Positions 37,329 through 46,122 of a stretch of DNA of 56,122 bases are shown one piece after another (within the stretch, counting starts at the first letter, position 1; each line of letters begins with the position of its first letter). This stretch comes from a bacterium (GTDB lineage: Bacteria > SM23-31), in assembly GCA_028278455.1 (NCBI GenBank), contig JANQEH010000162.1:1-56122 (forward strand), written 5' to 3'. Both the position numbers and the translations under genes were made by a program. The notes under the pieces are model-generated. The model ran no database searches, was not told the DNA's origin, and saw only the letters and a list, made by a program, of their open reading frames with translations.

Positions 37329-37818
37329 AGGATATCCTTTATATATTATTTAAAGCAGATTGAAGCAGTTGTTCCGGATGAGTCCCTAAAAAGATACATT
37401 CATGACTTCTCAAAATCAAGAAACTTTTTGCTTCAGTACTCTATAAGCAATATTTTGATTGTCCAATTAAAAGAAATACCCATTGCGAGATATGATGCTA
37501 AATACAAAACAAATTTACATACTCATTCGTTTCAATTTGAGTGATTTCTTTATAATTTTTATTTAAATCGGATGTTTATATGCATATTTACTTAACATCG
37601 GCCTTTTTTTTCTTGCATACCTATTCCAAAAATTGTATGTTTATATCGATATGAGGGTACTTTACTGTTATCAGACGTTGTAATTGAACGAATGACAATA
37701 GTTGGTTTTTTTGATAATAAGAGCAGTACTTTTTTCTTTTCGATTCGTATTTCTACAGTTATAAATAATCTCATTTTAAGGTCAATATTGAACCATTCAT
37801 TTTATTGAAAGGTTGTTT
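37329..37818. other. Divergent regulatory region between the bd-like operon and the alternative complex III operon
   Basis: About 490 A+T-rich bases separate two respiratory operons that diverge. A TATAAT sits at 37551-37556 in the direction of the act operon but no matching -35 box is convincing. I see no gene here; a 60-codon antisense frame is not credible. Shared control of the two operons is likely from the arrangement, but no operator is recognisable. Confidence 0.4.
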
Positions 37819-38466
37819 TTGGCTCAGATTTTTCCCAAATGGACTAACAATACACCGCCGATAATCGCAGCGGTCGTCCTGTTCGGCGCTGTCATGGCAG
37901 TGGGTTTTGTCTGGTACTACGGATCACCCGAATACACTGATGTTGGTTATCGGCCGATTCAGCCGGTGCAGTATAGTCATAAGCTTCATGCCGGAGATTT
38001 CGGATTCGACTGCAGGTATTGTCATACTTCTGTTGAAGTATCAACCGTATCTTCAATTCCTCCAACCAATACGTGCATGAACTGCCATAAGATCATACTT
38101 ACAAATAGTGAAAAGCTCCATCCGGTCAGGGAGAGTTACACAAGTGGTATGCCGATCGAATGGAAAAGGATTCACGATCTGCCGGATTATGCATATTTTA
38201 ACCACAGCGCGCATACGCGTGCAGGAGTAGGCTGTTTCAGCTGTCACGGTAACGTCGCCGGAATGGAAGTAGTAACCCAGGTCGAACCTTTGAGTATGGG
38301 ATGGTGTCTGGACTGCCATAGAGAACCGGATCAGCATCTCCGTCCGCTGAGTGAAATCACAAACATGAAATGGACACCGCCGGAGAACCAGGCTGAACTG
38401 GCATTAAAGTATAAAATGGAAAGGAATATTTCACCCCCGGTTGATTGTTCGGGATGTCATAGATGA
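37819..38466 (+). CDS. actA: Alternative complex III pentahaem cytochrome c subunit ActA
   Basis: The 215-residue protein is membrane-anchored by one N-terminal helix (about residues 15-35) and carries five CxxCH haem sites: CRYCH, CMNCH, CFSCH, CLDCH and CSGCH. That number and the opening AQIFPKWTNN are diagnostic of ActA, which passes electrons from the complex to a downstream cytochrome c or oxidase. The TTG at 37819 is preferred as start because AAAGG lies six bases upstream; the TTG at 37813 would abut that site. The stop overlaps actB by ATGA. Confidence 0.9.
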   Translation: MAQIFPKWTNNTPPIIAAVVLFGAVMAVGFVWYYGSPEYTDVGYRPIQPVQYSHKLHAGDFGFDCRYCHTSVEVSTVSSIPPTNTCMNCHKIILTNSEKLHPVRESYTSGMPIEWKRIHDLPDYAYFNHSAHTRAGVGCFSCHGNVAGMEVVTQVEPLSMGWCLDCHREPDQHLRPLSEITNMKWTPPENQAELALKYKMERNISPPVDCSGCHR

Positions 38467-41432
38467 GCAAAGAACTAATAATAAGCGGAAAACAGTATTG
38501 GCGCAGCCTCGATCAGCTCGCCGATACACCGGAATTCAGGAAATTCCTCGAAAATGAATTTCCCGACAGCCTCGATGAAGTCAGGGATCCCGTCTCGCGT
38601 AGAAAATTTCTAACCCTAATGGGTGCTTCGCTCTCACTCGCAGGGCTGATCGGATGCAGGAAACCTGTTGAAAAGGTGATCCCGTATGTGATCCAGCCGG
38701 AAGAGATCACTCCGGGCATCCCGCAGTATTATGCCACGACGATGCCTTTCGGCAGTGATGCTTACGGTGTTCTGGTGGAAAGCCATGAAGGTAGGCCTAC
38801 CAAGATCGAGGGTAATCCCGGGCACCCGGCGACAATGGGCAGGTCAAATGCATTTATCCAGGCATCAATTCTCGGCCTGTATGATCCGGACAGGTCATCT
38901 ACCGTTCTTGAAAAGGGTGAAGAAAGAACATGGAATGATTTCATATCATTCTGGAATTCCCGTTACAGTGAATTTATAGGCAGCAGAGGCGAGGGTCTTG
39001 CGGTTTTTGGCGGTCAGTTCACCTCTCCTACTCTTGCAAGGCTAAAAGAGAGATTTCTCTCAAGATTCCCAAATGCAAGATGGGTAACATACGAGCCGGT
39101 TAGTGATGAAAATATCACAGAGGGAATAAGACTGGCGACTGGAAGAACACTACAGCCGGTATACAATTTTGATAATGCAAAAGTGATACTGTCCCTCGAT
39201 TCAGACTTCCTTAATCTTGAAAGCAACAATATTGCAAACACTGCAGGATTCAGCGAGGGTAGGCAACTACAGTCTGAAGAAGATGAAATGAACAGGCTTT
39301 ATATGGCCGAAAGCAGTTATTCTGTTACGGGAAGCATGGCAGACCACCGCATCAGATTGAAAAACTCTCAGATAAGTTCATTTGCTGCAGCAATATCAAG
39401 GGAGCTGGGTAGTATGGGAGTGGTGGTTGAGGGAGCTTCTAATATTGATTTCAACCTTTCGGATGCAAGTATTACAAAGTTTGTCTCACCGATCGCGCTG
39501 GACCTTGCGGGCAGCAGAGGCGAATGCGTAGTGATAGCAGGCAGAGACCAGTCTCCCTATGTTCATGCCCTGGTTTTTGCGATCAATGAAGCACTTGAAA
39601 ATAACGGGACAACAATAAATTATCTGGAAACAGAAGACAGATCACTGTCAGACACCAACGGCCTTTTAGAACTGGTCGGAGCGATAAATGAAGGATCGGT
39701 CAATACACTTATGATGATCGATACCAATCCCGTTTACAATTGCCCTGCTAACCTGGAATTCCGGAATTTGATGGAAAAAGTTGATCACACTATCCATTTC
39801 GGTTTATACATGGACGAGACAGGGGTACTCTCTGAATGGCATATTCCGCTGGCTCATTATCTTGAAAGCTGGGGGGATGCCAGATCAGCTGACGGGACAA
39901 TGAGTGTCATTCAGCCCTTGATTGAGCCGCTTTTCGGAGGTAAGGACCTTGTCAAGATATTCAACCTTATCGCTAACGGTAATGACGGCAGAAGTTATGA
40001 TATTGTCAGAGGTACCTGGCGCAGATGGCTATCCGAGAGCAATTTTGAGAACGAATGGAAAAGGATTCTTCACGACGGTGTCCTTCCGGACAGCAGATCG
40101 GGTAATGTAAGGGTAAGAACAGACACAGCATCTCTCAGAAGACTTTTCGGAACATATCCTCAGGCGGAGACCGGGGGTATTGAATTAGTTTTTAAACCAT
40201 CACCTGCAACATTTGACGGCAGATTTGCAAATAATGGCTGGCTTCAGGAACTCCCGGATCCGTTGACAAAGTTAACCTGGGATAATGCAGCCTTGATAAG
40301 CCCCGCAACTGCTGAAGAACTCGGTTTTAAAAATAATGATTTGCTGAGCTTGAGTAGCGGTGATTGGTCAATAGATATCCCTACATGGATACTTCCCGGT
40401 GCTGCGGATAATTCCATAACAGTCGATCTTGGTTACGGCAGGGAATCGGCAGGGAGGATCGCCTCTTCGGCCGGATTTAATACCTACAAGCTCAGAACAA
40501 GTTTTTCCCCGTGGGTGATATCAGGTGTAGAGGTAATAATAACAGGTTCAAAATATGATCTTGCCTCGACACAGGACCACTGGAGTCTCGATGGTCGGCC
40601 TATAGTCAGGGAAGCGGGAATTCTGGAATACAAAGACCATCCGGAATTTGCAAAGGAGATGGTTGAACATCCCCCATTGAAGTCAATGTGGAAAGACCAT
40701 AAGTATGATGAAGGTTACCAGTGGGGCATGGCAATTGATCTTAGCCTGTGTAACGGCTGTAATGCCTGTGTTGTGGCTTGCCAGAGTGAGAATAATATCC
40801 CGGTCGTAGGCAGGGAAGAAGTAGAGAAGGGCCGCGAGATGCACTGGATCAGGATAGACAGGTATTTCTCCGGAGCAGAGGGTAATACAAGTGATCCCGG
40901 GGTATTATACCAGCCGATGGGATGTCAGCATTGCGAGATGGCGCCCTGTGAACAGGTATGCCCCGTTGCCGCTACAGTCCATGATAAAGAGGGTTTGAAC
41001 AATATGGTCTATAACCGCTGTATCGGTACAAGGTATTGTTCGAACAACTGCCCGTTCAAGGTCAGAAGGTTCAACTTTTTTAATTTCACAAAAGACACTC
41101 CTGAAGTACAGAAAATGGCGAACAATCCGGATGTTACAGTGCGTTCGAGGGGTGTGATGGAGAAGTGTACTTATTGCCAGCAAAGGCTGACACGCGCGAA
41201 ATATACTGCTAAGCTCGAAAACCGGGAGTTGAGGGATGGTGAGGTTATGTCCGCATGCCAGCAGGCATGCCCGGCAGGCGCGATCGTATTCGGAAATATA
41301 AACGATCCTGATAGCAGGATTTCGAAAATAAAACAACAAAACCGGGATTACAGGGTACTCGAAGAATTGAATATAAGACCCCGGACGTCTTATCTGGCAA
41401 AGATAAGAAACCCTAATCCGGAAATAGACTGA
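38463..41432 (+). CDS. actB: Alternative complex III molybdopterin-like / iron-sulfur subunit ActB
   Basis: The 989-residue fusion has a twin-arginine-like region (SRRKFLTLMGASLSLAG), then a degenerate molybdopterin-oxidoreductase-like domain (about residues 65-700). A ferredoxin-like domain with four cysteine clusters follows: CNGCNACVVAC, CQHCEMAPCEQVC, CIGTRYCSNNC and CTYCQQRL with CQQACPAG. In known complexes these hold three 4Fe-4S clusters and one 3Fe-4S cluster, forming the electron wire from quinol oxidation to the c haems. Length and order match the family. Confidence 0.93.
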   Translation: MSKELIISGKQYWRSLDQLADTPEFRKFLENEFPDSLDEVRDPVSRRKFLTLMGASLSLAGLIGCRKPVEKVIPYVIQPEEITPGIPQYYATTMPFGSDAYGVLVESHEGRPTKIEGNPGHPATMGRSNAFIQASILGLYDPDRSSTVLEKGEERTWNDFISFWNSRYSEFIGSRGEGLAVFGGQFTSPTLARLKERFLSRFPNARWVTYEPVSDENITEGIRLATGRTLQPVYNFDNAKVILSLDSDFLNLESNNIANTAGFSEGRQLQSEEDEMNRLYMAESSYSVTGSMADHRIRLKNSQISSFAAAISRELGSMGVVVEGASNIDFNLSDASITKFVSPIALDLAGSRGECVVIAGRDQSPYVHALVFAINEALENNGTTINYLETEDRSLSDTNGLLELVGAINEGSVNTLMMIDTNPVYNCPANLEFRNLMEKVDHTIHFGLYMDETGVLSEWHIPLAHYLESWGDARSADGTMSVIQPLIEPLFGGKDLVKIFNLIANGNDGRSYDIVRGTWRRWLSESNFENEWKRILHDGVLPDSRSGNVRVRTDTASLRRLFGTYPQAETGGIELVFKPSPATFDGRFANNGWLQELPDPLTKLTWDNAALISPATAEELGFKNNDLLSLSSGDWSIDIPTWILPGAADNSITVDLGYGRESAGRIASSAGFNTYKLRTSFSPWVISGVEVIITGSKYDLASTQDHWSLDGRPIVREAGILEYKDHPEFAKEMVEHPPLKSMWKDHKYDEGYQWGMAIDLSLCNGCNACVVACQSENNIPVVGREEVEKGREMHWIRIDRYFSGAEGNTSDPGVLYQPMGCQHCEMAPCEQVCPVAATVHDKEGLNNMVYNRCIGTRYCSNNCPFKVRRFNFFNFTKDTPEVQKMANNPDVTVRSRGVMEKCTYCQQRLTRAKYTAKLENRELRDGEVMSACQQACPAGAIVFGNINDPDSRISKIKQQNRDYRVLEELNIRPRTSYLAKIRNPNPEID

Positions 41433-41450
41433 TAAATAAACGGAACGTAT

Positions 41451-42866
41451 GTGAGTATTTCTGAAAAAAGGGAAAAACAGGTTTATACAGATCCACCGCT
41501 GATTCAGGGTGATCCGACTTTCCATTCGATCACCGAGGATATCAGCGTAATTCCGGAAAAAAAGACTCCTACGTGGTGGTACATTGCCTTTGCAGTATCC
41601 TTCAGCGGGATGCTTATGCTCCTTGGTATGATAGGCTATCTGGTCTGGGAAGGTACAGGTATCTGGGGATTAAATGTGCCTGTAGGATGGGGATGGGCGA
41701 TAGTAAATTTCGTGTTCTGGGTGGGTATCGGACATGCAGGAACCCTGATTTCCGCAATCCTATTCCTCCTCAGGCAGAGGTGGAGAACTTCGATTAACCG
41801 CTTTGCCGAGGCAATGACGATTTTTGCAGTGATATGCGCACTGGTCTTTCCTGGTATACACGTAGGAAGGATCTGGGCAGCATACTGGATGTTCCCCCTT
41901 CCGAATCAGATGGAGATGTGGCCGAATTTCCGAAGTCCGCTTCTATGGGACGTTTTTGCAGTCAGTTCGTATTTCACAGTATCTCTTCTTTTCTGGTTTA
42001 CAGGGCTGATTCCCGACCTTGCAACACTCAGAGACAGGGCAAAAGGAAGGATAAAGAAAATTGTATACGGCGTTCTTTCATGCGGGTGGCGAGGGGGAAA
42101 CCGTCAATGGAAACATTATGAAATGGCGTACCTGATCCTTGCAGGGCTTTCCACTCCGCTGGTGCTCTCAGTTCACAGTATTGTATCGACCGACTTTGCG
42201 ACAAGTCTGCTGCCGGGGTGGCATACTACGATCTTTCCTCCTTATTTTGTTGCCGGCGCTATATTCTCCGGTTTCGCAATGGTTGTTACGCTTAGTATAT
42301 TAGCAAGAAAAATATTTAAGCTCGAACATATAATAACTGTCCGCCATCTTGAATTCATGAACAAGATCATAATGGTTACAGGTATGATGGTAGGTTATGC
42401 TTATTCAACCGAGTTCTTCATAGCATGGTACAGCGGAAATGAATATGAATCGTTTGCGTTTCTGAACAGGGCATTCGGGCCATATGCCTGGGCATACTGG
42501 ATAATGATATCGTGCAATGTTTTCGTTCCCCAGCTATTCTGGTTTAAAAAGATACGGACAAGTATTGTTCCAATGTTCATAATTTCGATATTTATAAATA
42601 TAGGAATGTGGTTTGAGAGATTTGTGATCGTTATAAGTTCACTGGCAAACGATTTTCTGCCATCAAGCTGGGATTACTATTCGCCTACGATCTGGGATAT
42701 CGGTACATTCATAGGATCATTTGGATTGTTCTTTACCCTATTCCTCCTGTTCCTGCGATTCCTGCCGATGATCTCAATTACTGAAGTAAAGGGAGTACTC
42801 CCGCAGGCAGATCCGCATTTTCATCATAACGGGAAGGACAACGGTAAAGCGGGAGGTCAGGGATAA
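41451..42866 (+). CDS. actC: Alternative complex III NrfD-like membrane subunit ActC
   Basis: The 471-residue integral membrane protein has about ten helices of the NrfD/PsrC type and provides the quinol-binding site and probably proton translocation. Typical features include [24 protein letters not shown] in helices 2-3 and [19 protein letters not shown] later. It starts with GTG at 41451, 18 bases after actB. It is followed four bases later by actD, as in other act operons. Confidence 0.92.
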   Translation: MSISEKREKQVYTDPPLIQGDPTFHSITEDISVIPEKKTPTWWYIAFAVSFSGMLMLLGMIGYLVWEGTGIWGLNVPVGWGWAIVNFVFWVGIGHAGTLISAILFLLRQRWRTSINRFAEAMTIFAVICALVFPGIHVGRIWAAYWMFPLPNQMEMWPNFRSPLLWDVFAVSSYFTVSLLFWFTGLIPDLATLRDRAKGRIKKIVYGVLSCGWRGGNRQWKHYEMAYLILAGLSTPLVLSVHSIVSTDFATSLLPGWHTTIFPPYFVAGAIFSGFAMVVTLSILARKIFKLEHIITVRHLEFMNKIIMVTGMMVGYAYSTEFFIAWYSGNEYESFAFLNRAFGPYAWAYWIMISCNVFVPQLFWFKKIRTSIVPMFIISIFINIGMWFERFVIVISSLANDFLPSSWDYYSPTIWDIGTFIGSFGLFFTLFLLFLRFLPMISITEVKGVLPQADPHFHHNGKDNGKAGGQG

Positions 42867-42870
42867 TTCG

Positions 42871-43413
42871 ATGAACGGTAAAGATACGAAAATATTCGGA
42901 ATATTAGCCCAATTTGGCGATCCCGGGGAGTTGCTTCAAGCAGCTGAAAAAACCAGGGATGCCGGTTACAGCAAGTTTGACTGCTATTCTCCATTTCCTA
43001 TCCATGGTATGGATGATGCAATGGGACTTAGGCGTTCTCCGCTGGGTTATATCATAGCATTTATCAGCTTTTTTGCCGTTATCGGCGGACTTAGCCTTCA
43101 GTGGTACGCTAACGCTATCGATTATCCTTTAGTAATATCGGGAAAACCTTTTATCAGTTATCAGGCATATGCTCCGGTAGGATTCGGTCTGACTGTAGCC
43201 ATTGCGGCTATATTCACTTTTGTGGTCATGCTTGCCCTGAACGGGCTTCCACGGCCGCATCATCCGATATTTTCATCATCGAATTTCGAAAAAGTTACTG
43301 ATGACGGTTTTTTTATCGGGATAGAATCAGGTGACAGCAAATTCGACACTGAGAAAACCAAGGAATTTCTGTCGTCGATCGGCGGAAAGAATATAGAAAC
43401 AATAAATAATTAA
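42871..43413 (+). CDS. actD: Alternative complex III subunit ActD (DUF3341)
   Basis: The 180-residue protein has an N-terminal soluble part with FGDPGELLQAAEKTRDAGY and YSPFPIHGMDDAMG, the family hallmark. Two membrane helices follow (about residues 57-77 and 97-120), then a polar C-terminus. In purified complexes ActD packs beside ActC and ActF. It is translated in tight linkage (gaps of 4 and 2 bases) with its neighbours. Confidence 0.9.
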   Translation: MNGKDTKIFGILAQFGDPGELLQAAEKTRDAGYSKFDCYSPFPIHGMDDAMGLRRSPLGYIIAFISFFAVIGGLSLQWYANAIDYPLVISGKPFISYQAYAPVGFGLTVAIAAIFTFVVMLALNGLPRPHHPIFSSSNFEKVTDDGFFIGIESGDSKFDTEKTKEFLSSIGGKNIETINN

Positions 43414-43415
43414 TC

Positions 43416-44048
43416 ATGTACAGACCTGCATTCAAAATAGAAAATATTGTCAGGCTAATCTTTATCCTGCATATAGCAGGAGTGGTTATATTCACCGGTT
43501 GTTTTCGAGGCAGCCCCTCAGATAAGCCTCCAATACATCTAAATCCGAACATGGATGATCAACCGAAATATAAATCCCAGTCGGAAAGCGGTATTTTCTC
43601 CCGGGGAACGAATCTGACACCGGTTCCCGGTACTGTTGCACGGGGAGAACTGCGAGCGAATGCGGATTTTTATACGGGAATAACAACAGCAGGTTCATTT
43701 GTTGAGAAAAGTCCTGTTCAGATAACAGCAGATAACCTGAGATACGGCCGCGAAAGATTTGATATATTCTGTTCTCCGTGTCATTCAAAGATAGGTGACG
43801 GCACAGGAATTATTACACATTATAATTACACTCAGCCAAAATCACTGCATGAGCAGAGGCTGCGGGATATCGAAGACGGTTACCTGTTTGATGTGATGAC
43901 CAATGGTTTTAACGATATGCCTGCTTATAAATACCAGATATCTGTAAATGACAGGTGGGCAATAGTAAATTACATCAGGGCATTGCAAAGAAGTCAGAAT
44001 GGAAAAATAGCCGATGTCCCTCAGGATAAAAGAGACGAGATCAGGTGA
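43416..44048 (+). CDS. actE: Alternative complex III monohaem cytochrome c subunit ActE
   Basis: The 210-residue protein has a lipoprotein-type signal (IFTGCFRG; lipid-anchor Cys near residue 29) and one haem c site, CSPCHSKIGDG, near residue 118, with a candidate Met ligand in NDMPAYK. It is the single-haem subunit exposed to the periplasm, likely passing electrons to a soluble carrier. Its stop overlaps the actF start (GTGA). Confidence 0.9.
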   Translation: MYRPAFKIENIVRLIFILHIAGVVIFTGCFRGSPSDKPPIHLNPNMDDQPKYKSQSESGIFSRGTNLTPVPGTVARGELRANADFYTGITTAGSFVEKSPVQITADNLRYGRERFDIFCSPCHSKIGDGTGIITHYNYTQPKSLHEQRLRDIEDGYLFDVMTNGFNDMPAYKYQISVNDRWAIVNYIRALQRSQNGKIADVPQDKRDEIR

Positions 44049-45238
44049 GTCAGGATATGACTATCGATAAAGACACCTACAAATTGAGCAATCCCGGAAA
44101 AGCTGGGAAAATGTTCCTTGTTGCGGGAGCAGCAGGTGCAGTATTGAGCCTCGTTGGGTATTTTTCTGATCCTGAGCAGTTCTTTCATTCATATCTCGCT
44201 TCATTCGTATACTGGGTAACGTTCGGGCTTGGAGGATTGTTTTTTACAATGCTTCACCACCTGGTAAACGGCAAATGGAGTGTTGTTCTGAGAAGAATAT
44301 CCGAGAGCTTCATGATGACCCTGCCCTATATGGCAGTCTTTGTAATTCCAATAATTCTTGGTATGAATGAACTGTATCACTGGAGTGTACCGGAGGTCGT
44401 TGCGGAGGATCACCTGATCCAAAAAAAGACCGGTTATCTAAATGATACATTCTTTATTATCAGGATCATCATGTATTTCATGGTCTGGATCATTTTCAGC
44501 TTCCTGCTTTATAGAGTGTCGTTAAAGGAAGACGCGGGATATACTGACAATATTCTGAAAAGCCAGAGAAAAATCAGTGCTATTGGAATGATACTGTTTG
44601 CTTTCAGTATCACATATTTCAGTTTTGACCTGATGATGTCGCTGGATGCACACTGGTATTCGACGATCTATGGTGCTTATTTCTTCGGCGGAATCCTGCT
44701 TGGTTTTCTTGCATTCATTTCCCTGTTTTCCTTATTATTGCAGAAGAACAATATCTTATCAGGTGTCATATCTATCGAGCATTACCATGATTTGTCACGA
44801 TTGATATTTGCCTTTGTGGTCTTTTGGGCATACATAGCATTCTCACAGTATTTCCTGATCTGGTATGGCAATATACCTGAAGAAACACTCTGGTATCTGC
44901 ACCGCTGGGAAGGTTCATGGAAGGTATTCGGCTACATAATAATATTCGGACATTTCATAGTTCCGTTTATTCTGCTCATGACCAGGGCTTCAAAACGGAA
45001 TCCGGTGATGATAAAATTCATATGCATCTGGCTTCTGGTTATGCATTATATTGATATATACTGGCTCGTACTGCCAAGCCTGCATGAGCATGGCGCTCAC
45101 GTTTCGTGGATCGACTTCACAACCTTCATTGCCCTGGGTGGTTTCTTCCTGTTCTTCCTATGGAGAAAATTCAGCGCAAATCCGCTTGTCCCGGTTGGTG
45201 ATCCAAAACTCGATGCATCGATAAATTTTACAAACTAA
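44045..45238 (+). CDS. actF: Alternative complex III membrane subunit ActF
   Basis: The 397-residue protein has about ten membrane helices of the NrfD-like class, a paralogue of ActC. Recognisable stretches are FTMLHHLVNGKWSVVLRR near residue 72, DLMMSLDAHWYSTIYGAYFF near 200, and YIDIYWLVLPSLHEHG near 337, which carry conserved His, Asp and Arg residues proposed for a proton path. It starts with GTG overlapping the actE stop; an internal ATG four codons later is an alternative. Confidence 0.92.
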   Translation: MSQDMTIDKDTYKLSNPGKAGKMFLVAGAAGAVLSLVGYFSDPEQFFHSYLASFVYWVTFGLGGLFFTMLHHLVNGKWSVVLRRISESFMMTLPYMAVFVIPIILGMNELYHWSVPEVVAEDHLIQKKTGYLNDTFFIIRIIMYFMVWIIFSFLLYRVSLKEDAGYTDNILKSQRKISAIGMILFAFSITYFSFDLMMSLDAHWYSTIYGAYFFGGILLGFLAFISLFSLLLQKNNILSGVISIEHYHDLSRLIFAFVVFWAYIAFSQYFLIWYGNIPEETLWYLHRWEGSWKVFGYIIIFGHFIVPFILLMTRASKRNPVMIKFICIWLLVMHYIDIYWLVLPSLHEHGAHVSWIDFTTFIALGGFFLFFLWRKFSANPLVPVGDPKLDASINFTN

Positions 45239-45244
45239 GGAATC

Positions 45245-45550
45245 ATGAAATCTAATAATAAGAAATTTGAAGATAAAGAAGGAAGCATGATCCCGGTTTT
45301 CATCGGTGGTTTTTTTGTGTTTTTCCTGATCATGGCTATCCTTATTTTCGGAGGGATATATTTTCGATCAGACGAAGAATTTCTCCTGTATGAATCAATT
45401 GAAAAACCGAAACCGGAAAACCTCCAGCAACTAAATGAGAGGGAAGAAGAGGCGTTGACAACATACAAGGTTCTGGATGAGGAAAAAGGTATTTACCGGA
45501 TCCCGATCGAGCGTGCTATTGACCTTCTCGCGGAAGAGGCAAAGAAGTAA
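45245..45550 (+). CDS. Small membrane protein of the alternative complex III operon
   Basis: The 101-residue product has one membrane helix (about residues 16-42) and a soluble tail with KGIYRIPIERAIDLLAEEAK. That tail motif is the one seen in small proteins and oxidase-assembly partners next to alternative complex III and haem-copper oxidase genes. It may be an accessory subunit like ActG or a link to an oxidase. It lies 6 bases after actF and is the last gene before a terminator. Confidence 0.75.
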   Translation: MKSNNKKFEDKEGSMIPVFIGGFFVFFLIMAILIFGGIYFRSDEEFLLYESIEKPKPENLQQLNEREEEALTTYKVLDEEKGIYRIPIERAIDLLAEEAKK

Positions 45551-45584
45551 GAAGTATTATTTTATACAAAGCAGTATGATTATG

Positions 45585-45608
45585 AAAGAGCTTTAAAGCT
45601 CTTTTTTT
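45585..45608 (+). terminator. Rho-independent terminator of the act operon
   Basis: AAAGAGC and GCTCTTT pair around a TTTAAA loop, followed by a run of seven T residues. It lies about 35 bases after the last gene of the operon. Confidence 0.85.
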
Positions 45609-45750
45609 ATTGTCTGCCCGGCATAGTTTTAAATAGGATAAAAAAAGGTTTTATATTCATAAAAAAAGAAAATAAAGAAATTGTGTTAAGGCTATATTAA
45701 TCTTAACTTCAGGGACACATCGGAAGAAAAAAAAATTAGGAGGCACCAAC

Positions 45751-46122
45751 ATGGCAAGGATCTTAATTGTAGAAGATGAACAGGATACCAGGATTTTCTT
45801 AACTACAGTACTGAGGGATAACGGCCATGAAGCATTTGAGGCTGTTGATGGCGAAGATGGTCTTGATAAGCTCGACGAATGTAATCCTGATCTGATCATC
45901 CTCGATATGATCATGCCGAAAGAGTCCGGAGTTAAATTCTTCAGGAAAGTCAAAGGTACCGACAAATATAAGGATCTGCCGATAATTGTTAATACCGGTA
46001 TAGGCCATTTCAAGGAATTATTCGATCAGGACAGGAAAGCCCTCCCGAAACCGGAAGCTTTTATCGAGAAACCCAATGATCCCGATTTTCTGTTGAAGAC
46101 AATTGACGATCTGTTAAGCTAA
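45751..46122 (+). CDS. Stand-alone response regulator receiver protein
   Basis: The 123-residue product is a single receiver domain with the acidic patch VEDEQD, the phospho-acceptor Asp in LIILDMIMP, the Thr of VNTG and the Lys of EKP. It has no output domain, so it acts through protein contacts. It is preceded by AGGAGG and converges with the histidine kinase, whose gene overlaps it by nine bases at the 3' ends. It closely resembles the receiver fused to the iron-sulfur protein at 47587-49347, so the two may share a kinase. Confidence 0.9.
   Translation: MARILIVEDEQDTRIFLTTVLRDNGHEAFEAVDGEDGLDKLDECNPDLIILDMIMPKESGVKFFRKVKGTDKYKDLPIIVNTGIGHFKELFDQDRKALPKPEAFIEKPNDPDFLLKTIDDLLS

Noticed and set aside
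37592..37774. 60-codon minus-strand frame in the divergent respiratory intergenic region
   Set aside because: No ribosome-binding site or homologous pattern, and the composition matches A+T-rich non-coding sequence.
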